Of a stretch of DNA of 23,912 nt, positions 7,196 to 15,795 are shown piece by piece. This stretch comes from Verrucomicrobiota bacterium (lineage in GTDB: Bacteria; Verrucomicrobiota; Verrucomicrobiia; Chthoniobacterales; UBA10450), in contig QHQU01000003.1 of NCBI GenBank assembly GCA_003219925.1, forward strand, positions 1 to 23,912, in the 5' to 3' direction. Position 1 is the stretch's first letter, and the number at the start of each line of letters is the position of its first letter. Made by a program: the position numbers and the translations under genes. Below the pieces are notes generated by a model, which searched no databases, was not told the origin of the DNA, and worked only from the letters and a program-made list of their open reading frames with translations.

Positions 7196-7507
7196 ATGAT
7201 CGCACGTATTTGGCATGGCTGGACCAAGCCGGAAAAGGCAAAGGCTTATGAAGACATGCTGCGTGATGAAATTTTCCCCGGTATCGCACGGCGCAACATC
7301 AAGGGCTATCGGGGCGCAGAATTGTTCATTCACGAAGATGGAAACGAAACCGAATTTGTGACCTTGTTACGATTCGATTCGATGGAGGCGGTGAAGGAGT
7401 TCGCCGGTATGGATGAAAGCAAGCCGGTGATTTATCCAAAGGCAGAAGCGCTCCTTACCCGAATGGACGAACGCTCGCACCACTACCGGATTGTCATTTC
7501 TCGCTGA
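7196..7507 (+). CDS. Small antibiotic-biosynthesis-monooxygenase-like (ABM/dimeric alpha-beta barrel) protein
   Basis: This 103-residue protein begins 'MIARIWHGWTKPEKAKAYE' and ends 'DERSHHYRIVISR', with 'YRGAELFIHEDG' and 'EFVTLLRFDSMEAVKEFAG' between. This is the pattern of the dimeric alpha+beta barrel superfamily (ABM or heme-degrading type), where a central strand carrying a bulky residue and a closing H-Y-x-x-x strand are common. The substrate is unknown. The ATG at 7196 is chosen because GAGG lies about five bases upstream; an in-frame ATG at 7172 is possible, and the open frame back to 7010 overlaps fabI and is not credible. It is 73 bp after fabI on the same strand and may be cotranscribed. 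Probably cytoplasmic. Confidence 0.7.
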   Translation: MIARIWHGWTKPEKAKAYEDMLRDEIFPGIARRNIKGYRGAELFIHEDGNETEFVTLLRFDSMEAVKEFAGMDESKPVIYPKAEALLTRMDERSHHYRIVISR

Positions 7508-7558
7508 GAGATTGTAGCGCTTGCCCTACAGCGCTGCTGCGGCAAAGCTCACCATGAG

Positions 7559-8932
7559 ATGGGAATTGCATCCGAACTGCGACGTTTGCTAGGCAACGAT
7601 GCCGTAGCTGACGATCCACAAACATTGGCCGACCATAGCGGCGACAAATGGTTCGCTCACGAAACACCAGAAGTCGTCGTCTTCGCCCGCTCGAGCGATG
7701 AGGTTAAAAAACTGCTGCGATTTGCTAACGAGAATAAAATTCCCGTAACCGCCCGGGGGGCCGGGTACGGCTATGTCGGCAGTTGCGTCCCGGTTCGGAG
7801 GGGGATCGCCCTCTCTCTCGTGCGGATGAATCAAATCAAGGAAGTAAGTTTTGCCGATGCAATTGCAATCGTTGAGCCCGGAGTGATTACGGGTGAGCTG
7901 AAACGGGCGGCTCGCGAGGAGAAGCTGTTTTATCCACCCGATCCGGCAAGCTTCGAACATTGCACAATTGGCGGAAATGTTGCCACCAATGCCGGCGGCC
8001 CACGTTGTCTCAAATATGGCGTTACCCGCAATTACATTACTGGTCTTGAGGTCGTTCTAGCGAACAGTGACGTGCTTCGCACGGGTGGGCGTGTTCACAA
8101 AAATAAGACCGGCTTCGATCTAATCGGGTTGTTTGTCGGGTCGGAAGGAATGTTGGGCATTGTCACCGAGATCACGGTCAAGCTTCTGCCGCTGCCTCCG
8201 GCACGCGCGACCCTATCAGCGTCCTTCAATAGCATGTCCGAGGCAGCGGCAATGGTTCAGCAAATTTTCGCCGCTGGATTTTTGCCCTCTTCCCTCGAGA
8301 TCGCAGACAAATTTACCCTCGAAGCGGCGCGACAAGATTCGGGAGCCGCACACGTTCCATCCGGTAACGCGCACTTGCTCGTTGATCTCGACGGACAGGA
8401 TCAAGCGGTAGGTGCGGAAATGCAGAAGATGCGCGATCTGATTCAGAGCCGAAAACCGACCGCGCTTGAGATCGCCACGAATGAAACAGACTGCGAGAAG
8501 CTTTGGGCGCTCCGTCGCCAATTCAGCAATTCACTGCGCGCGACCGGGCTGACGAAATTGAACGAAGACATCGTTGTTCCGCGCAGCCGTCTGGTAGATC
8601 TAATTGCATTTGCCGAGGCACTCTCCGAGCGCTCAGGATTTCCGATCGCCTGTTTCGGTCACGCCGGAGACGGGAATATTCACGTCAACCTCATGGCGGA
8701 TCGCTACAATCGCGAAGCTGCCGTACGCGAAAAAGTGCGAGGAGTGCTCGATGAACTGTTCGCCCAGGTGCTGGCGTGGGGCGGAGTCATTACCGGCGAA
8801 CATGGAATCGGGCTGGCGAAGAAGCGCTGGTGGCCGGAAGCCAGCAGCGAAGTTGCGCGGGGCCTTCATCAGACGCTCAAGCGCGCTCTCGATCCAAACA
8901 ATATTCTAAACCCAGGAAAATTTCTCGACTGA
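7559..8932 (+). CDS. FAD-binding oxidase, GlcD-type (glycolate oxidase / D-lactate dehydrogenase family)
   Basis: This 457-residue protein has the two-domain structure of the GlcD/D-lactate dehydrogenase family, flavoenzymes that oxidise 2-hydroxy acids. The FAD-binding PCMH domain occupies about residues 35-215, with 'TARGAGYGYVGSCVP' (64-78) and 'IGGNVATNAGGPRCLKYG' (137-154). The C-terminal oxidase domain follows, with the conserved 'HAGDGNIHVN' (368-377), 'GEHGIGLAKKRW' and the ending 'DPNNILNPGKFL'. No partner subunits (GlcE, GlcF) are encoded next to it, so it may act as a single-subunit enzyme. Glycolate, D-lactate and other 2-hydroxy acids are all possible substrates. The ATG at 7559 gives the usual N-terminus. 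The short gap before it contains an inverted AGCGCT pair (7516-7535). Confidence 0.88.
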   Translation: MGIASELRRLLGNDAVADDPQTLADHSGDKWFAHETPEVVVFARSSDEVKKLLRFANENKIPVTARGAGYGYVGSCVPVRRGIALSLVRMNQIKEVSFADAIAIVEPGVITGELKRAAREEKLFYPPDPASFEHCTIGGNVATNAGGPRCLKYGVTRNYITGLEVVLANSDVLRTGGRVHKNKTGFDLIGLFVGSEGMLGIVTEITVKLLPLPPARATLSASFNSMSEAAAMVQQIFAAGFLPSSLEIADKFTLEAARQDSGAAHVPSGNAHLLVDLDGQDQAVGAEMQKMRDLIQSRKPTALEIATNETDCEKLWALRRQFSNSLRATGLTKLNEDIVVPRSRLVDLIAFAEALSERSGFPIACFGHAGDGNIHVNLMADRYNREAAVREKVRGVLDELFAQVLAWGGVITGEHGIGLAKKRWWPEASSEVARGLHQTLKRALDPNNILNPGKFLD

Positions 8933-8934
8933 GT

Positions 8935-8963
8935 TGTGGCTGCGGTCGCTGGCCGCCGCTACA
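8935..8963. terminator. Hairpin between convergent genes, possible bidirectional terminator
   Basis: TGTGGC-T-GCGGTC, loop GCT, GGCCGC-C-GCTACA forms a 12-pair stem with two G-T pairs and one internal mismatch. It lies immediately after the GlcD-type stop and reaches over the stop of the convergent nuclease gene. It lacks a T-run, so it may be a decayed repeat hairpin rather than a classic terminator. Confidence 0.35.
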
Positions 8964-9840
8964 GTTGCAGTTCCGCGAAAATGGCGTTGTGATCACTAGA
9001 TCGCCTGGAGGTTTCGATCACCCGCGCTGAATTTATTTTGGCGTTCCGCACAAAGATGTGATCGAAACAAGCTGCCGGGAAAAGTTTGTCGGCGGGCAAA
9101 CTGATGCGCTGAGCGAAAGGAATATTTTCCCAGCACCAGAGAAAGCCGTTGTCGCGTAAGGTCCGCGTTGTTGTTTCGTCGGCGAAACGTGGATCATCCG
9201 GCGCGGTGTTGAAATCACCGCCGACAACGCAGCTTACGCTTCCGAGTTTTCCATAAGCCTCGTTCATCTCGTGGATGTGTGCGACCAGTTGTTGCATCGA
9301 TTCCTCCCGAATGGCGATGTCCTCGGCGATTTCGCCGCGATTACTCTTCAAATGGATCGCGTAAACGAGCAGGACATGGCGCGGCGCGACTTCGTAGGCA
9401 GCAAAGGCAAACCCACGCGGTGGCACGAGTGGTCCATTTGGGTTCCACGTTTCGAACCAGGCGCTCAGCGGCGAGATACGACTGGCAATTGCGACCTGCT
9501 GCCCGACATCCTGACCTTCTCGCGGCGGAAAATCCGAAACAACGTCAACCTTGAAGCCGGTGAGGGGCGAGACGGCAATGGTTGCATTGTCATAATCACG
9601 CACCTCTTCCATTCCGATCACATCTGCATTGATCCGGCGAATGTCTCGATGAACCGACGCGATTTGCGCCCGTTCCGACGCCACCGAGGCATTGGGGTGT
9701 CGGCCGGGAAACCATTGAATATTCCAAAACGCCACTCGCATGGTTTGCGGGGGAGCGGCAGATGGAGTGGGGGTTTGCGCACCAGAATTTCTGCTGATCG
9801 CAAGAAGGGCGAAGAGAACGATCCATCGCGATTTCGTCAT
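8959..9840 (-). CDS. Secreted endonuclease/exonuclease/phosphatase family protein
   Basis: This 293-residue protein has an N-terminal signal peptide (residues 1-21, 'KSRWIVLFALLAISRNSGAQ') and then an endonuclease/exonuclease/phosphatase (DNase I-like) domain. The active-site elements are all visible: Asn40 in 'VAFWNIQWF', the metal-binding Glu in 'GMEEVRD' (78-79), His163 in 'AIHLKS', Asp209 and Asn211 in 'GGDFNTAP', Asp260-His261 in 'CFDHIFV', and Asp283-His284 in 'SSDHNAIFAEL'. Members hydrolyse phosphodiester or phosphomonoester bonds in nucleic acids, lipids or inositol phosphates. With export, scavenging of extracellular DNA or phosphate is plausible, but the substrate cannot be read from the sequence. 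It is convergent with the GlcD-type gene and divergent from the TPR gene. Confidence 0.85.
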   Translation of the reverse strand: MTKSRWIVLFALLAISRNSGAQTPTPSAAPPQTMRVAFWNIQWFPGRHPNASVASERAQIASVHRDIRRINADVIGMEEVRDYDNATIAVSPLTGFKVDVVSDFPPREGQDVGQQVAIASRISPLSAWFETWNPNGPLVPPRGFAFAAYEVAPRHVLLVYAIHLKSNRGEIAEDIAIREESMQQLVAHIHEMNEAYGKLGSVSCVVGGDFNTAPDDPRFADETTTRTLRDNGFLWCWENIPFAQRISLPADKLFPAACFDHIFVRNAKINSARVIETSRRSSDHNAIFAELQL

Positions 9841-9929
9841 GAGCCCGACGATAGCGCAAATTGATGATGCCGCGCGGATTTACTCCTACCGTAGATTGAC
9901 TTCGGCAGTCCCATCGCAAAGCTCCCATC

Positions 9930-11636
9930 GTGCTGGGGTTGAATGAGAAGATCGAGCGTTCGCTCCTGAAGATTTTTCTCAGCGTTCTTGGATTGATTCT
10001 GCTTCTTGGGGCCGTCGGCTATTTCGGTTCGAGTGCATTTCGCGCGTGGCAAGTGCGACGCTTGCTAGCCGAGGCAAATACTCTCATTAACGAGGGCGAT
10101 TATAAACACGCCAGTCTCGATGCCCAACACGTGTTGGAGCTAAGTCCGGAAAACGCCGACGCAATGCGTGTGATCGCGCGTTCGGCCGAGAGTGTAGGTT
10201 TGCGCAGAGCGATCGAGTTTTGGCGACGAGTAACTGAATTGAGCAAGAACGCTGAGGGTGATCTCAGTGCCTGGGCACATTGTGCCGTTCGGTTCGGCGA
10301 TGCCGACAGCGCGAGCAAAGCACTTGATGCCATGCCGGCGCCAGCTAAAGAAACGGCAGATTATCACGCGCTGCGGGGTGATGTTGCCCTCATCAGGCAC
10401 GATCTGGTTGGGTACGAGAAGGAGTTGCTGGAAGCCAAACGACGCGATCCACAAGACAAAAAATATAATTTGGCACTGGCAACACTCCACGTTGCGGCTA
10501 ACGACTTTGGGACCCACGAAGTCGGCGTGCGCGAATTGCTCGATCTGTCTGACGATAGATCTCTTCGTCGGGATGCCATGCACCGTTTGGCCGACGATGC
10601 GTTGCGTCGTAATCAAATAACCCGCGCGCTCGAGTACGCCCGCGACCTTGATAGTCTGTTCAACCGCGATTTCTCCGATCGTCTCCTTTTGCTTTCGATC
10701 TTGAAGGCTGCTAACGATGCCGAAACGCAATCGTTGCTCGAGCAATTGAAGAAAGACGCGAGCGACGACGCCGTGAAGATCGGTGCGTTAATTGGGTGGA
10801 TGAATTCACAAAAAATGTCCGCCGCAGCGGTGGTGTGGATGAAAACACTGCCACCGACATTGTTGGTAAAACGAACGACTCCGCTCAATCTGGCGGAGGC
10901 CTTCATGGCGACCAGCGACTGGGAGGGATTACGCAAATTTTGCGTGGGAACGAAGTGGGATGCTTTTGAATATATGCGAAATGCACTGGCCGCGCGGGCG
11001 CTGCGTGAGTTGGGCCAGTTGCAGGAATCAGGTCAGCAATGGAAGGAAGCGGTCGCTAAGGTTGGTACGCGTCCAGAACAAATTTTTGGATTAGCCGACC
11101 TGGCTCGCAAATGGGGCTGGCAAAGTGAAGCGGTCGATTTGTGGTGGCTGGCGGCGAAAGATCCAATCAATGCCGAGAAAACTTTGCGGATGCTTTACGA
11201 CTTCTATGCCAGCCGACGCGATACGCAGGAGCTTTATCGGGTGCTAGTCCATCTCGAGAAAGTGCGGCCCACCGATCGATCCGTGCGTAACAATCTTGCG
11301 CAAATCTCGCTGCTTCTAAACTTGAACCCGGACCAGGCGTATCGCGCGGCGCGGGAGGTCTATGAACAGGAGCCGAAGAATCCGGACTACGCGGCCACTT
11401 ATGCTTTTTCACTTTATCTCCAAGGCGACGTGAAAAAAGCGTTGCAAGCGCTTGCTGGTTTTTCCGAAGCGGAGTTGGAACGACCGCAAATTGCCGCGTA
11501 CTACGGCGTCCTCCTGGCGAACATTGGTGATTTCTCGCGCGCGGCGAAATTTCTTGATTTGGGCGAAAAAGCGAATCTGTTGCCGGAGGAGAAAAAGCTC
11601 GTCGAGAAGGCGCAGTTGACGGTTGCACGGCGTTAG
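9930..11636 (+). CDS. Membrane-anchored tetratricopeptide-repeat protein
   Basis: This 568-residue protein has a single N-terminal membrane segment (about residues 14-36, 'IFLSVLGLILLLGAVGYFG') followed by an all-helical body with TPR-type repeats. Clear examples are 'EANTLINEGDYKHASLDAQ' near the start, 'RALREL...ESGQQWKEAV' in the middle, and 'AATYAFSLYLQGDVKKALQ' and 'AYYGVLLANIGDFSRAAKFL' at the end. Such proteins serve as scaffolds for protein assembly, often at the cell envelope; the repeats probably face the periplasm. The start is GTG at 9930; TTG at 9939 is an alternative, no ATG is available and no good ribosome binding site is visible. No enzymatic domain is seen and the partner is unknown. 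Confidence 0.75.
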   Translation: MLGLNEKIERSLLKIFLSVLGLILLLGAVGYFGSSAFRAWQVRRLLAEANTLINEGDYKHASLDAQHVLELSPENADAMRVIARSAESVGLRRAIEFWRRVTELSKNAEGDLSAWAHCAVRFGDADSASKALDAMPAPAKETADYHALRGDVALIRHDLVGYEKELLEAKRRDPQDKKYNLALATLHVAANDFGTHEVGVRELLDLSDDRSLRRDAMHRLADDALRRNQITRALEYARDLDSLFNRDFSDRLLLLSILKAANDAETQSLLEQLKKDASDDAVKIGALIGWMNSQKMSAAAVVWMKTLPPTLLVKRTTPLNLAEAFMATSDWEGLRKFCVGTKWDAFEYMRNALAARALRELGQLQESGQQWKEAVAKVGTRPEQIFGLADLARKWGWQSEAVDLWWLAAKDPINAEKTLRMLYDFYASRRDTQELYRVLVHLEKVRPTDRSVRNNLAQISLLLNLNPDQAYRAAREVYEQEPKNPDYAATYAFSLYLQGDVKKALQALAGFSEAELERPQIAAYYGVLLANIGDFSRAAKFLDLGEKANLLPEEKKLVEKAQLTVARR

Positions 11637-11725
11637 CCTGGTTGTCCGAGGCGGCACGCATTTCGCGCGGTTAGATCGATTCTTATGAGAGAGAAAGCTT
11701 TTTCGCCACCAACCCCAGGAAAGTG

Positions 11726-12580
11726 ATGAAGCCCGGAACTTTTACTCACACGCTCGCGGTGATCATTTCCTCGATCACTTCTTTCTTCACTCACTCCGCG
11801 CCGGCGAAAATTTTGCCGGATCAGGAAAAGATGAGCAAGAAATCCGATCGCAATTCGGAGGATTCGTTTTCAATGCTGCAAATGGGTACGGTATTTGTTT
11901 CGGCGCGAGAGGAACCGCCCCGGCACGCGGAAGGGTATCCATGGAAGAAGGAAATTGTGACGACCGTTTTCTGGATCGGTGAGCAACCGAGCGGGAACAA
12001 TCCTGTCCCAAATCGTTCGAGTTCGTGGGACAAAAATTGGACCCGGAATTACGGTGGATTCGACAACCCGGATCGCGCCCACCGTGTTGGTTACATTCCG
12101 GCGAATTTCGTTCCGAAACAGAATCCTTTTTATTGCGCTCTGCCCTATAACGACAAAGCCTCGACCGGTCATCGGTCGGAAGCGTCCCAGGTCGTTCCAT
12201 GGTTCAAGGAGGCCTATCAGGGTCCAGCCGTTAGCACATGTAAAGGCCGCTGGGTCGCAATCCGCAAAGGCGATCGCGTGGCCTACGCGCAATGGGAAGA
12301 TGCCGGTCCTTTTCGCACCGATCATTGGCAATACGTTTTTGGCAACGAGCGGCCCAAACCAAACCTAAACAAGGGCGCCGGCCTCGATGTATCACCCGCG
12401 GTGCGTGATTTTCTCGGGCTCGGTGACACCGACGTCACCGACTGGTGTTTTGTGGACTTTGAAAAGGTCCCTCACGGGCCGTGGGCGCAATATGGAGACA
12501 ACAACACCTTTGTCATCATTCAACGGCAGGGCGGTTCCCCAACGGTTCGAAGCCACTCGGCCGCTGATTCAGTTCGGTAG
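11726..12580 (+). CDS. Secreted protein of unknown function, possible double-psi beta-barrel domain
   Basis: This 284-residue protein starts at ATG 11726, five bases after AGGA (11717-11720); a GTG directly upstream is also in frame. Residues 1-27 form a signal peptide ('TFTHTLAVIISSITSFFTHS'). The mature part has 'YCALPYND', 'RVAYAQWEDAGPF' and 'GAGLDVSPAVRDFLGL', then 'WCFVDFEKVPHGPW'. The order D-x-G-P-F, then x-D-V-S-x-A, then x-L-G recalls RlpA/expansin-like double-psi beta-barrels, where D-R-G-P-F and I-D-L-S-x-A-A-A lie at equivalent spots. This is a fold-level guess only. Two Cys (in 'YCAL' and 'STCKG') and a third near the end could form disulfides after export. Confidence 0.6.
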   Translation: MKPGTFTHTLAVIISSITSFFTHSAPAKILPDQEKMSKKSDRNSEDSFSMLQMGTVFVSAREEPPRHAEGYPWKKEIVTTVFWIGEQPSGNNPVPNRSSSWDKNWTRNYGGFDNPDRAHRVGYIPANFVPKQNPFYCALPYNDKASTGHRSEASQVVPWFKEAYQGPAVSTCKGRWVAIRKGDRVAYAQWEDAGPFRTDHWQYVFGNERPKPNLNKGAGLDVSPAVRDFLGLGDTDVTDWCFVDFEKVPHGPWAQYGDNNTFVIIQRQGGSPTVRSHSAADSVR

Positions 12581-12633
12581 AATTTTTGCCGGATAATATT
12601 CGCGTATGTTAGCCGTGGCTACAGCGTGCGAGT

Positions 12634-12748
12634 GGAACACAGGCCTGTGGCCTGTGCGACCAGCGGGGATTTTCTCCGCTGTTCTTTCCACCAAAACTTC
12701 AGCGGAGTAAAACTCTTCTGGGTGCACAGACTTGGAAGTCTGTGTTCC
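12634..12748. repeat. 115-bp three-hairpin element with 9-bp terminal inverted repeats
   Basis: GGAACACAG at 12634-12642 and CTGTGTTCC at 12740-12748 are inverted ends. Inside are three hairpins: 12638-12656 (8-bp perfect, TGT loop), 12661-12681 (9 pairs with one G-T, TTT loop) and 12725-12744 (9-bp perfect, GG loop). A separate TAGCC-GT-GGCTA palindrome lies just outside at 12610-12621. The ends follow the same AACAC-x-GGCCT pattern as the element at 749-931, so they are probably one family. No coding sequence is recognisable in 12581-12847. Confidence 0.7.
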
Positions 12749-12847
12749 GGTCAGGATGCGCCTTGCGCGGTGTCAATTCGGCAAAGCGACGCGGCGCCGT
12801 ATCTACAACGCGGCCGATCGAGTCTTTACCTCGGTCGCGAGCCGATC

Positions 12848-13096
12848 TTAATGTGGGGACTCTTCTGTCCCCGGCGAAGGTTGAGGACGTTGTTCGCGCA
12901 CTTCGTTGGTGCGTGAGAAGAAAAAGAACAATGCAATTAGCCCCGCAAGAATAACGATGAACAGAAAACCGAAACTTAGAACGCGCAGCGTTCGATATTT
13001 TTCGCGGCCGCGTTGCCAGTGCAGTCGCTTCTGCGCCAGCTCCAGCTCGAGCGCGCGCGCCAGCGCCTCCGCGCCGGTCTCCTTTTCCTCAGGCAT
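12848..13096 (-). CDS. Small single-span membrane protein of unknown function
   Basis: This 82-residue protein starts at ATG 13096 (the frame is open further upstream, but that would run into the divergent gene's start). It has an acidic N-terminus ('MPEEKETGAEALARALELEL'), a basic stretch ('KRLHWQRGREKYRTLR') and one strongly hydrophobic segment ('VLSFGFLFIVILAGLIALFF', about residues 42-61). A short polar Pro/Glu-rich tail follows. The positive-inside pattern puts the N-terminus in the cytoplasm. It is divergent from the CAAX-protease-related gene with 35 bp between the starts, so both share a compact promoter region. I do not recognise a family. Confidence 0.6.
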   Translation of the reverse strand: MPEEKETGAEALARALELELAQKRLHWQRGREKYRTLRVLSFGFLFIVILAGLIALFFFFSRTNEVREQRPQPSPGTEESPH

Positions 13097-13131
13097 GGTG
13101 GGAAAATAACAATTCCGTTTCGAAAACCGAA

Positions 13132-13809
13132 ATGCAATCTCATCGCCGGCAACTCCTGGCCCACGTCCTGCCAATGGTTTTGTTCCTGGCTTTGCTCGCG
13201 CTTTGCCAATTCCTCACGGCCCGCGGCCAAATATTTTTCCGGCGTCATGCCGAGTTCTGGATTTATCCGGCGCAGACTATCCTCTGTGGCGCGCTCCTGC
13301 TTTGGTTTCGTCGCTGCTACCAATTTCATCGACTGAAAAAGGTCGCGTTTACCTTGTTGGTCGCGGTGGCCGTTTTTGGCATCTGGATCGCGCCGCAATA
13401 TTTCCTTAACTTCGCGCCACGTCCTGTTGGCTTCGACCCGACACTGCTTGAGAGCAACTCTGCTACTTATTGGTCGACGATTCTTTTTCGTTTCCTTCGT
13501 CTTGTTGTCGTCGTTCCGCTGGTGGAAGAAGTTTTCTGGCGCGGTTTCCTGCTTCGCTTTGTTATCGACGAACATTTCGAGCGAGTTCCATTTGGCAAAT
13601 TTAACTGGCTCTCTTTCGCCGTCGTGACTGTTGCGTTTACCTTTAGTCATTCGCGCCCCGATTGGCCGGCCGCGTTTATCACAGGCGCGCTTTACAACGT
13701 TGTTGCCTATCGCACCCAAAGTTTGGCTTCGTGCGTTCTCGCCCATGCCGTAACCAATTTACTCCTTGGTTTGTGGATAATGCAGACCCGCCAATGGGGA
13801 TTTTGGTAA
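13132..13809 (+). CDS. CAAX prenyl protease-related integral membrane protein (CPBP family)
   Basis: This 225-residue protein has about six hydrophobic segments and the three motifs of the CPBP (Abi/CAAX) intramembrane metalloprotease family: Glu132-Glu133 and Arg137 in 'VEEVFWRGFL', His173 in 'AFTFSHSR', and His205 with Asn209 in 'LAHAVTNLL'. The arrangement resembles the CAAX-related proteins found in genomes with exosortase/PEP-CTERM sorting systems. No exosortase is seen here, so that link is inferred. It would cleave a membrane protein substrate within the bilayer. The ATG at 13132 gives a short basic N-terminus before the first helix ('HVLPMVLFLALLALCQFL'). Confidence 0.85.
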   Translation: MQSHRRQLLAHVLPMVLFLALLALCQFLTARGQIFFRRHAEFWIYPAQTILCGALLLWFRRCYQFHRLKKVAFTLLVAVAVFGIWIAPQYFLNFAPRPVGFDPTLLESNSATYWSTILFRFLRLVVVVPLVEEVFWRGFLLRFVIDEHFERVPFGKFNWLSFAVVTVAFTFSHSRPDWPAAFITGALYNVVAYRTQSLASCVLAHAVTNLLLGLWIMQTRQWGFW

Positions 13810-13942
13810 GAAGGGCAGAACTTTAGCACCGTTTTGTCGAGCCGTATCACGATTGTAAGACCCAGCGGCCGAGGCGGATCGATTTCCGGCATCGCCCGAT
13901 TCCAATCTTAACCATGGCACTTCACGTGCTCTTAAAGAGGAG

Positions 13943-14101
13943 ATGCACGCGACCTTTATCCAAAAAGTAATTATCTGTATGGTTGCGGGTTTCGCTGCCG
14001 CCTGCCTGATCCAATGGGCCAAGGTTTTCGTGGAAGGCGCCGATAAGGCCCTGAATGGCGGTTACGAACATCGCACCGTCATGGGAAGCGAAAAGAAGTA
14101 G
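13943..14101 (+). CDS. 52-residue membrane miniprotein
   Basis: A small open frame begins at ATG 13943 and ends with TAG at 14099-14101. An AAAGAGGAG purine run sits directly before the ATG, a strong Shine-Dalgarno match although spaced unusually close. The product starts 'MHATFIQKVIICMVAGFAAA' and continues 'CLIQWAKVFVEGADKALNGG', ending in a charged 'GSEKK' tail. One transmembrane helix is predicted (about residues 5-25). It lies between the CAAX-related gene and nadE on the same strand, 47 bp before the nadE start. I recognise no family. The evidence that it is real is the ribosome binding site, the sensible hydrophobic/charged layout and the position. Confidence 0.55.
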   Translation: MHATFIQKVIICMVAGFAAACLIQWAKVFVEGADKALNGGYEHRTVMGSEKK

Positions 14102-14148
14102 GCGAAATTCTTGCCGCTCTCTGCACCGCGCATAACTTAATTGCGCGG

Positions 14149-15795
14149 ATGAAGATTGGTTTCGCTCAAATTAATCCGACCGTCGGCGATTTGCGCGGCA
14201 ATTTCGAGAAGATCGCCGGTGCCTACGATCAACTCGCTCGCGCGGGGGCTGATATCGTGATTGCCCCAGAACTGGCGGTGACTGGATATCCACCACAGGA
14301 TCTTGTCTTCAAATCGCGCTTCGTTCCGGAAAACCTGGCCGTGCTCGACGAGCTGCAAAAAAGGCTGAACAAACCAGCATTGCTGGTCGGTTTCGTTGAT
14401 CGCAACGAAGGCCGCGGTAAACCTTTTCATAATGCTGCGGCATTGCTTCAAGCAGGAGAGCCGTTGCAGAAAACTCACAAGTCACTTCTCCCCACCTACG
14501 ACGTCTTTGATGAGGATCGTTACTTTGAGCCAGCTCGCGAAATTGCGCCGCTGAAATTCCGCGGACATCGCATTGGTGTCACCATCTGCGAAGATATTTG
14601 GACGGAACGTTATTTGCCGCGTCCGTTTTACGATGTCGATCCAGTGCGCGCACTCGTCGCTCAAGAAGCGGAAATGATTTTGAATGTGAGCGCGTCGCCC
14701 TTCAGCCTCCGCAAACCAGCGGTCCGGCGAGAAATGATTTCGGGATTAGCTGGCACCTATCAGCGCCCGATTTTTTATTGCAACGCCGTCGGTGGAAATG
14801 ACCAACTTGTCTTTGATGGCAACTCCATCGCGGTGAATGCGCGCGGTCAACTACTCGCCCAACTCCCAGCTTTCGAAGAGGCCAGCGTAATCGTTGATTC
14901 CGAGAGTGTCCAAGCTTCGGAGATCCCTTCAGCTGATATTGTTCAGGAACTTTACTCCGCCTTGCGCCTGGGTTTGCGCGATTATCTGGCCAAGTGCGGT
15001 TTCAAAAGTGCCGTGCTCGGATTGAGCGGTGGAATTGATTCCGCTGTCGTGGCGGCGATTGCAGTGGATGCGCTGGGCCCCAACAATGTCACCGGCGTTT
15101 CCATGCCCAGCCAATTTTCTTCGCGCGGCAGCATTCTCGATGCGCTGGCCCTGGCAAAGAATCTCCGGATTCAATGTCTGGAAATTCCGATCGCCGACGC
15201 TTTCGCAGTTTTCAAAGCGCAATTCAAAGAAGTTTTTGCTGGGCGAACCGAGGATGCGACGGAAGAAAACATGCAGGCGCGGTTGCGTGGCATGACGTTG
15301 ATGGCACTCTCAAACAAATTCGGTCACCTTGTTCTCTCAACCGGCAACAAAAGCGAATTGGCGGTCGGTTACTGTACAATTTACGGCGACATGGCCGGTG
15401 GGCTCGCCGTTATCAGCGATGTGCCGAAGACTATGATTTACGAGTTGGCGCGCTTTATCAACTCAGAGGCGTCGCGGGCGGGTAAAGGCGAGATTATTCC
15501 GGCGTCCACCATTGAAAAACCTCCGAGCGCGGAATTGCGTCCGAACCAGAAAGACCAGGACACCCTTCCGCCTTATGATGTGCTGGATGCGATTCTGCGA
15601 TTGCATGTCGAAGACAATCTGAGTGTGGCAGAAATCGTCGCGCAGGGGTTCGACGAAAAGACGGTGCGGTGGGTGCAACGTCGCGTCGATCTCAATGAAT
15701 ACAAACGCGCCCAGGCCGCCCCCGGCCTGAAAGTAACGAGCCGCGCATTCGGGGTCGGCCGCCGGATGCCGATTGCGCAGCGGTATGTCGGCTAA
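14149..15795 (+). CDS. nadE: Glutamine-dependent NAD+ synthetase
   Basis: This 548-residue protein joins an N-terminal nitrilase-fold glutaminase (about 1-260) to a C-terminal ammonia-using NAD+ synthetase (about 270-548). It converts nicotinic acid adenine dinucleotide, ATP and glutamine to NAD+ in the cytoplasm. The glutaminase triad is Glu41 ('APELAVTGYPP'), Lys111 ('HKSLLPTYDVFDE') and Cys147 ('ICEDIW'). The synthetase P-loop is 'SGGIDS' at 293-298. 'STGNKSELAVGYCTIYGDMA' and 'PPSAELRPNQKDQD' are further family signatures. The length is typical of the bacterial two-domain type. The start at ATG 14149 fits the first beta strand ('MKIGFAQINPTVGD'). No clear Shine-Dalgarno precedes it. Confidence 0.95.
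   Translation: MKIGFAQINPTVGDLRGNFEKIAGAYDQLARAGADIVIAPELAVTGYPPQDLVFKSRFVPENLAVLDELQKRLNKPALLVGFVDRNEGRGKPFHNAAALLQAGEPLQKTHKSLLPTYDVFDEDRYFEPAREIAPLKFRGHRIGVTICEDIWTERYLPRPFYDVDPVRALVAQEAEMILNVSASPFSLRKPAVRREMISGLAGTYQRPIFYCNAVGGNDQLVFDGNSIAVNARGQLLAQLPAFEEASVIVDSESVQASEIPSADIVQELYSALRLGLRDYLAKCGFKSAVLGLSGGIDSAVVAAIAVDALGPNNVTGVSMPSQFSSRGSILDALALAKNLRIQCLEIPIADAFAVFKAQFKEVFAGRTEDATEENMQARLRGMTLMALSNKFGHLVLSTGNKSELAVGYCTIYGDMAGGLAVISDVPKTMIYELARFINSEASRAGKGEIIPASTIEKPPSAELRPNQKDQDTLPPYDVLDAILRLHVEDNLSVAEIVAQGFDEKTVRWVQRRVDLNEYKRAQAAPGLKVTSRAFGVGRRMPIAQRYVG

Noticed and set aside
9271..9864. 197-residue plus-strand frame
   Set aside because: It is the antisense shadow of the secreted nuclease gene, which has a signal peptide and full active-site motifs.
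12742..12954. Plus-strand frames in 12626-12954
   Set aside because: They run through the hairpin element and lie opposite the small membrane protein gene; composition is not protein-like.
12976..13746. 256-residue minus-strand frame
   Set aside because: It is the antisense of the CAAX-related gene, very rich in charged residues, with no domain.
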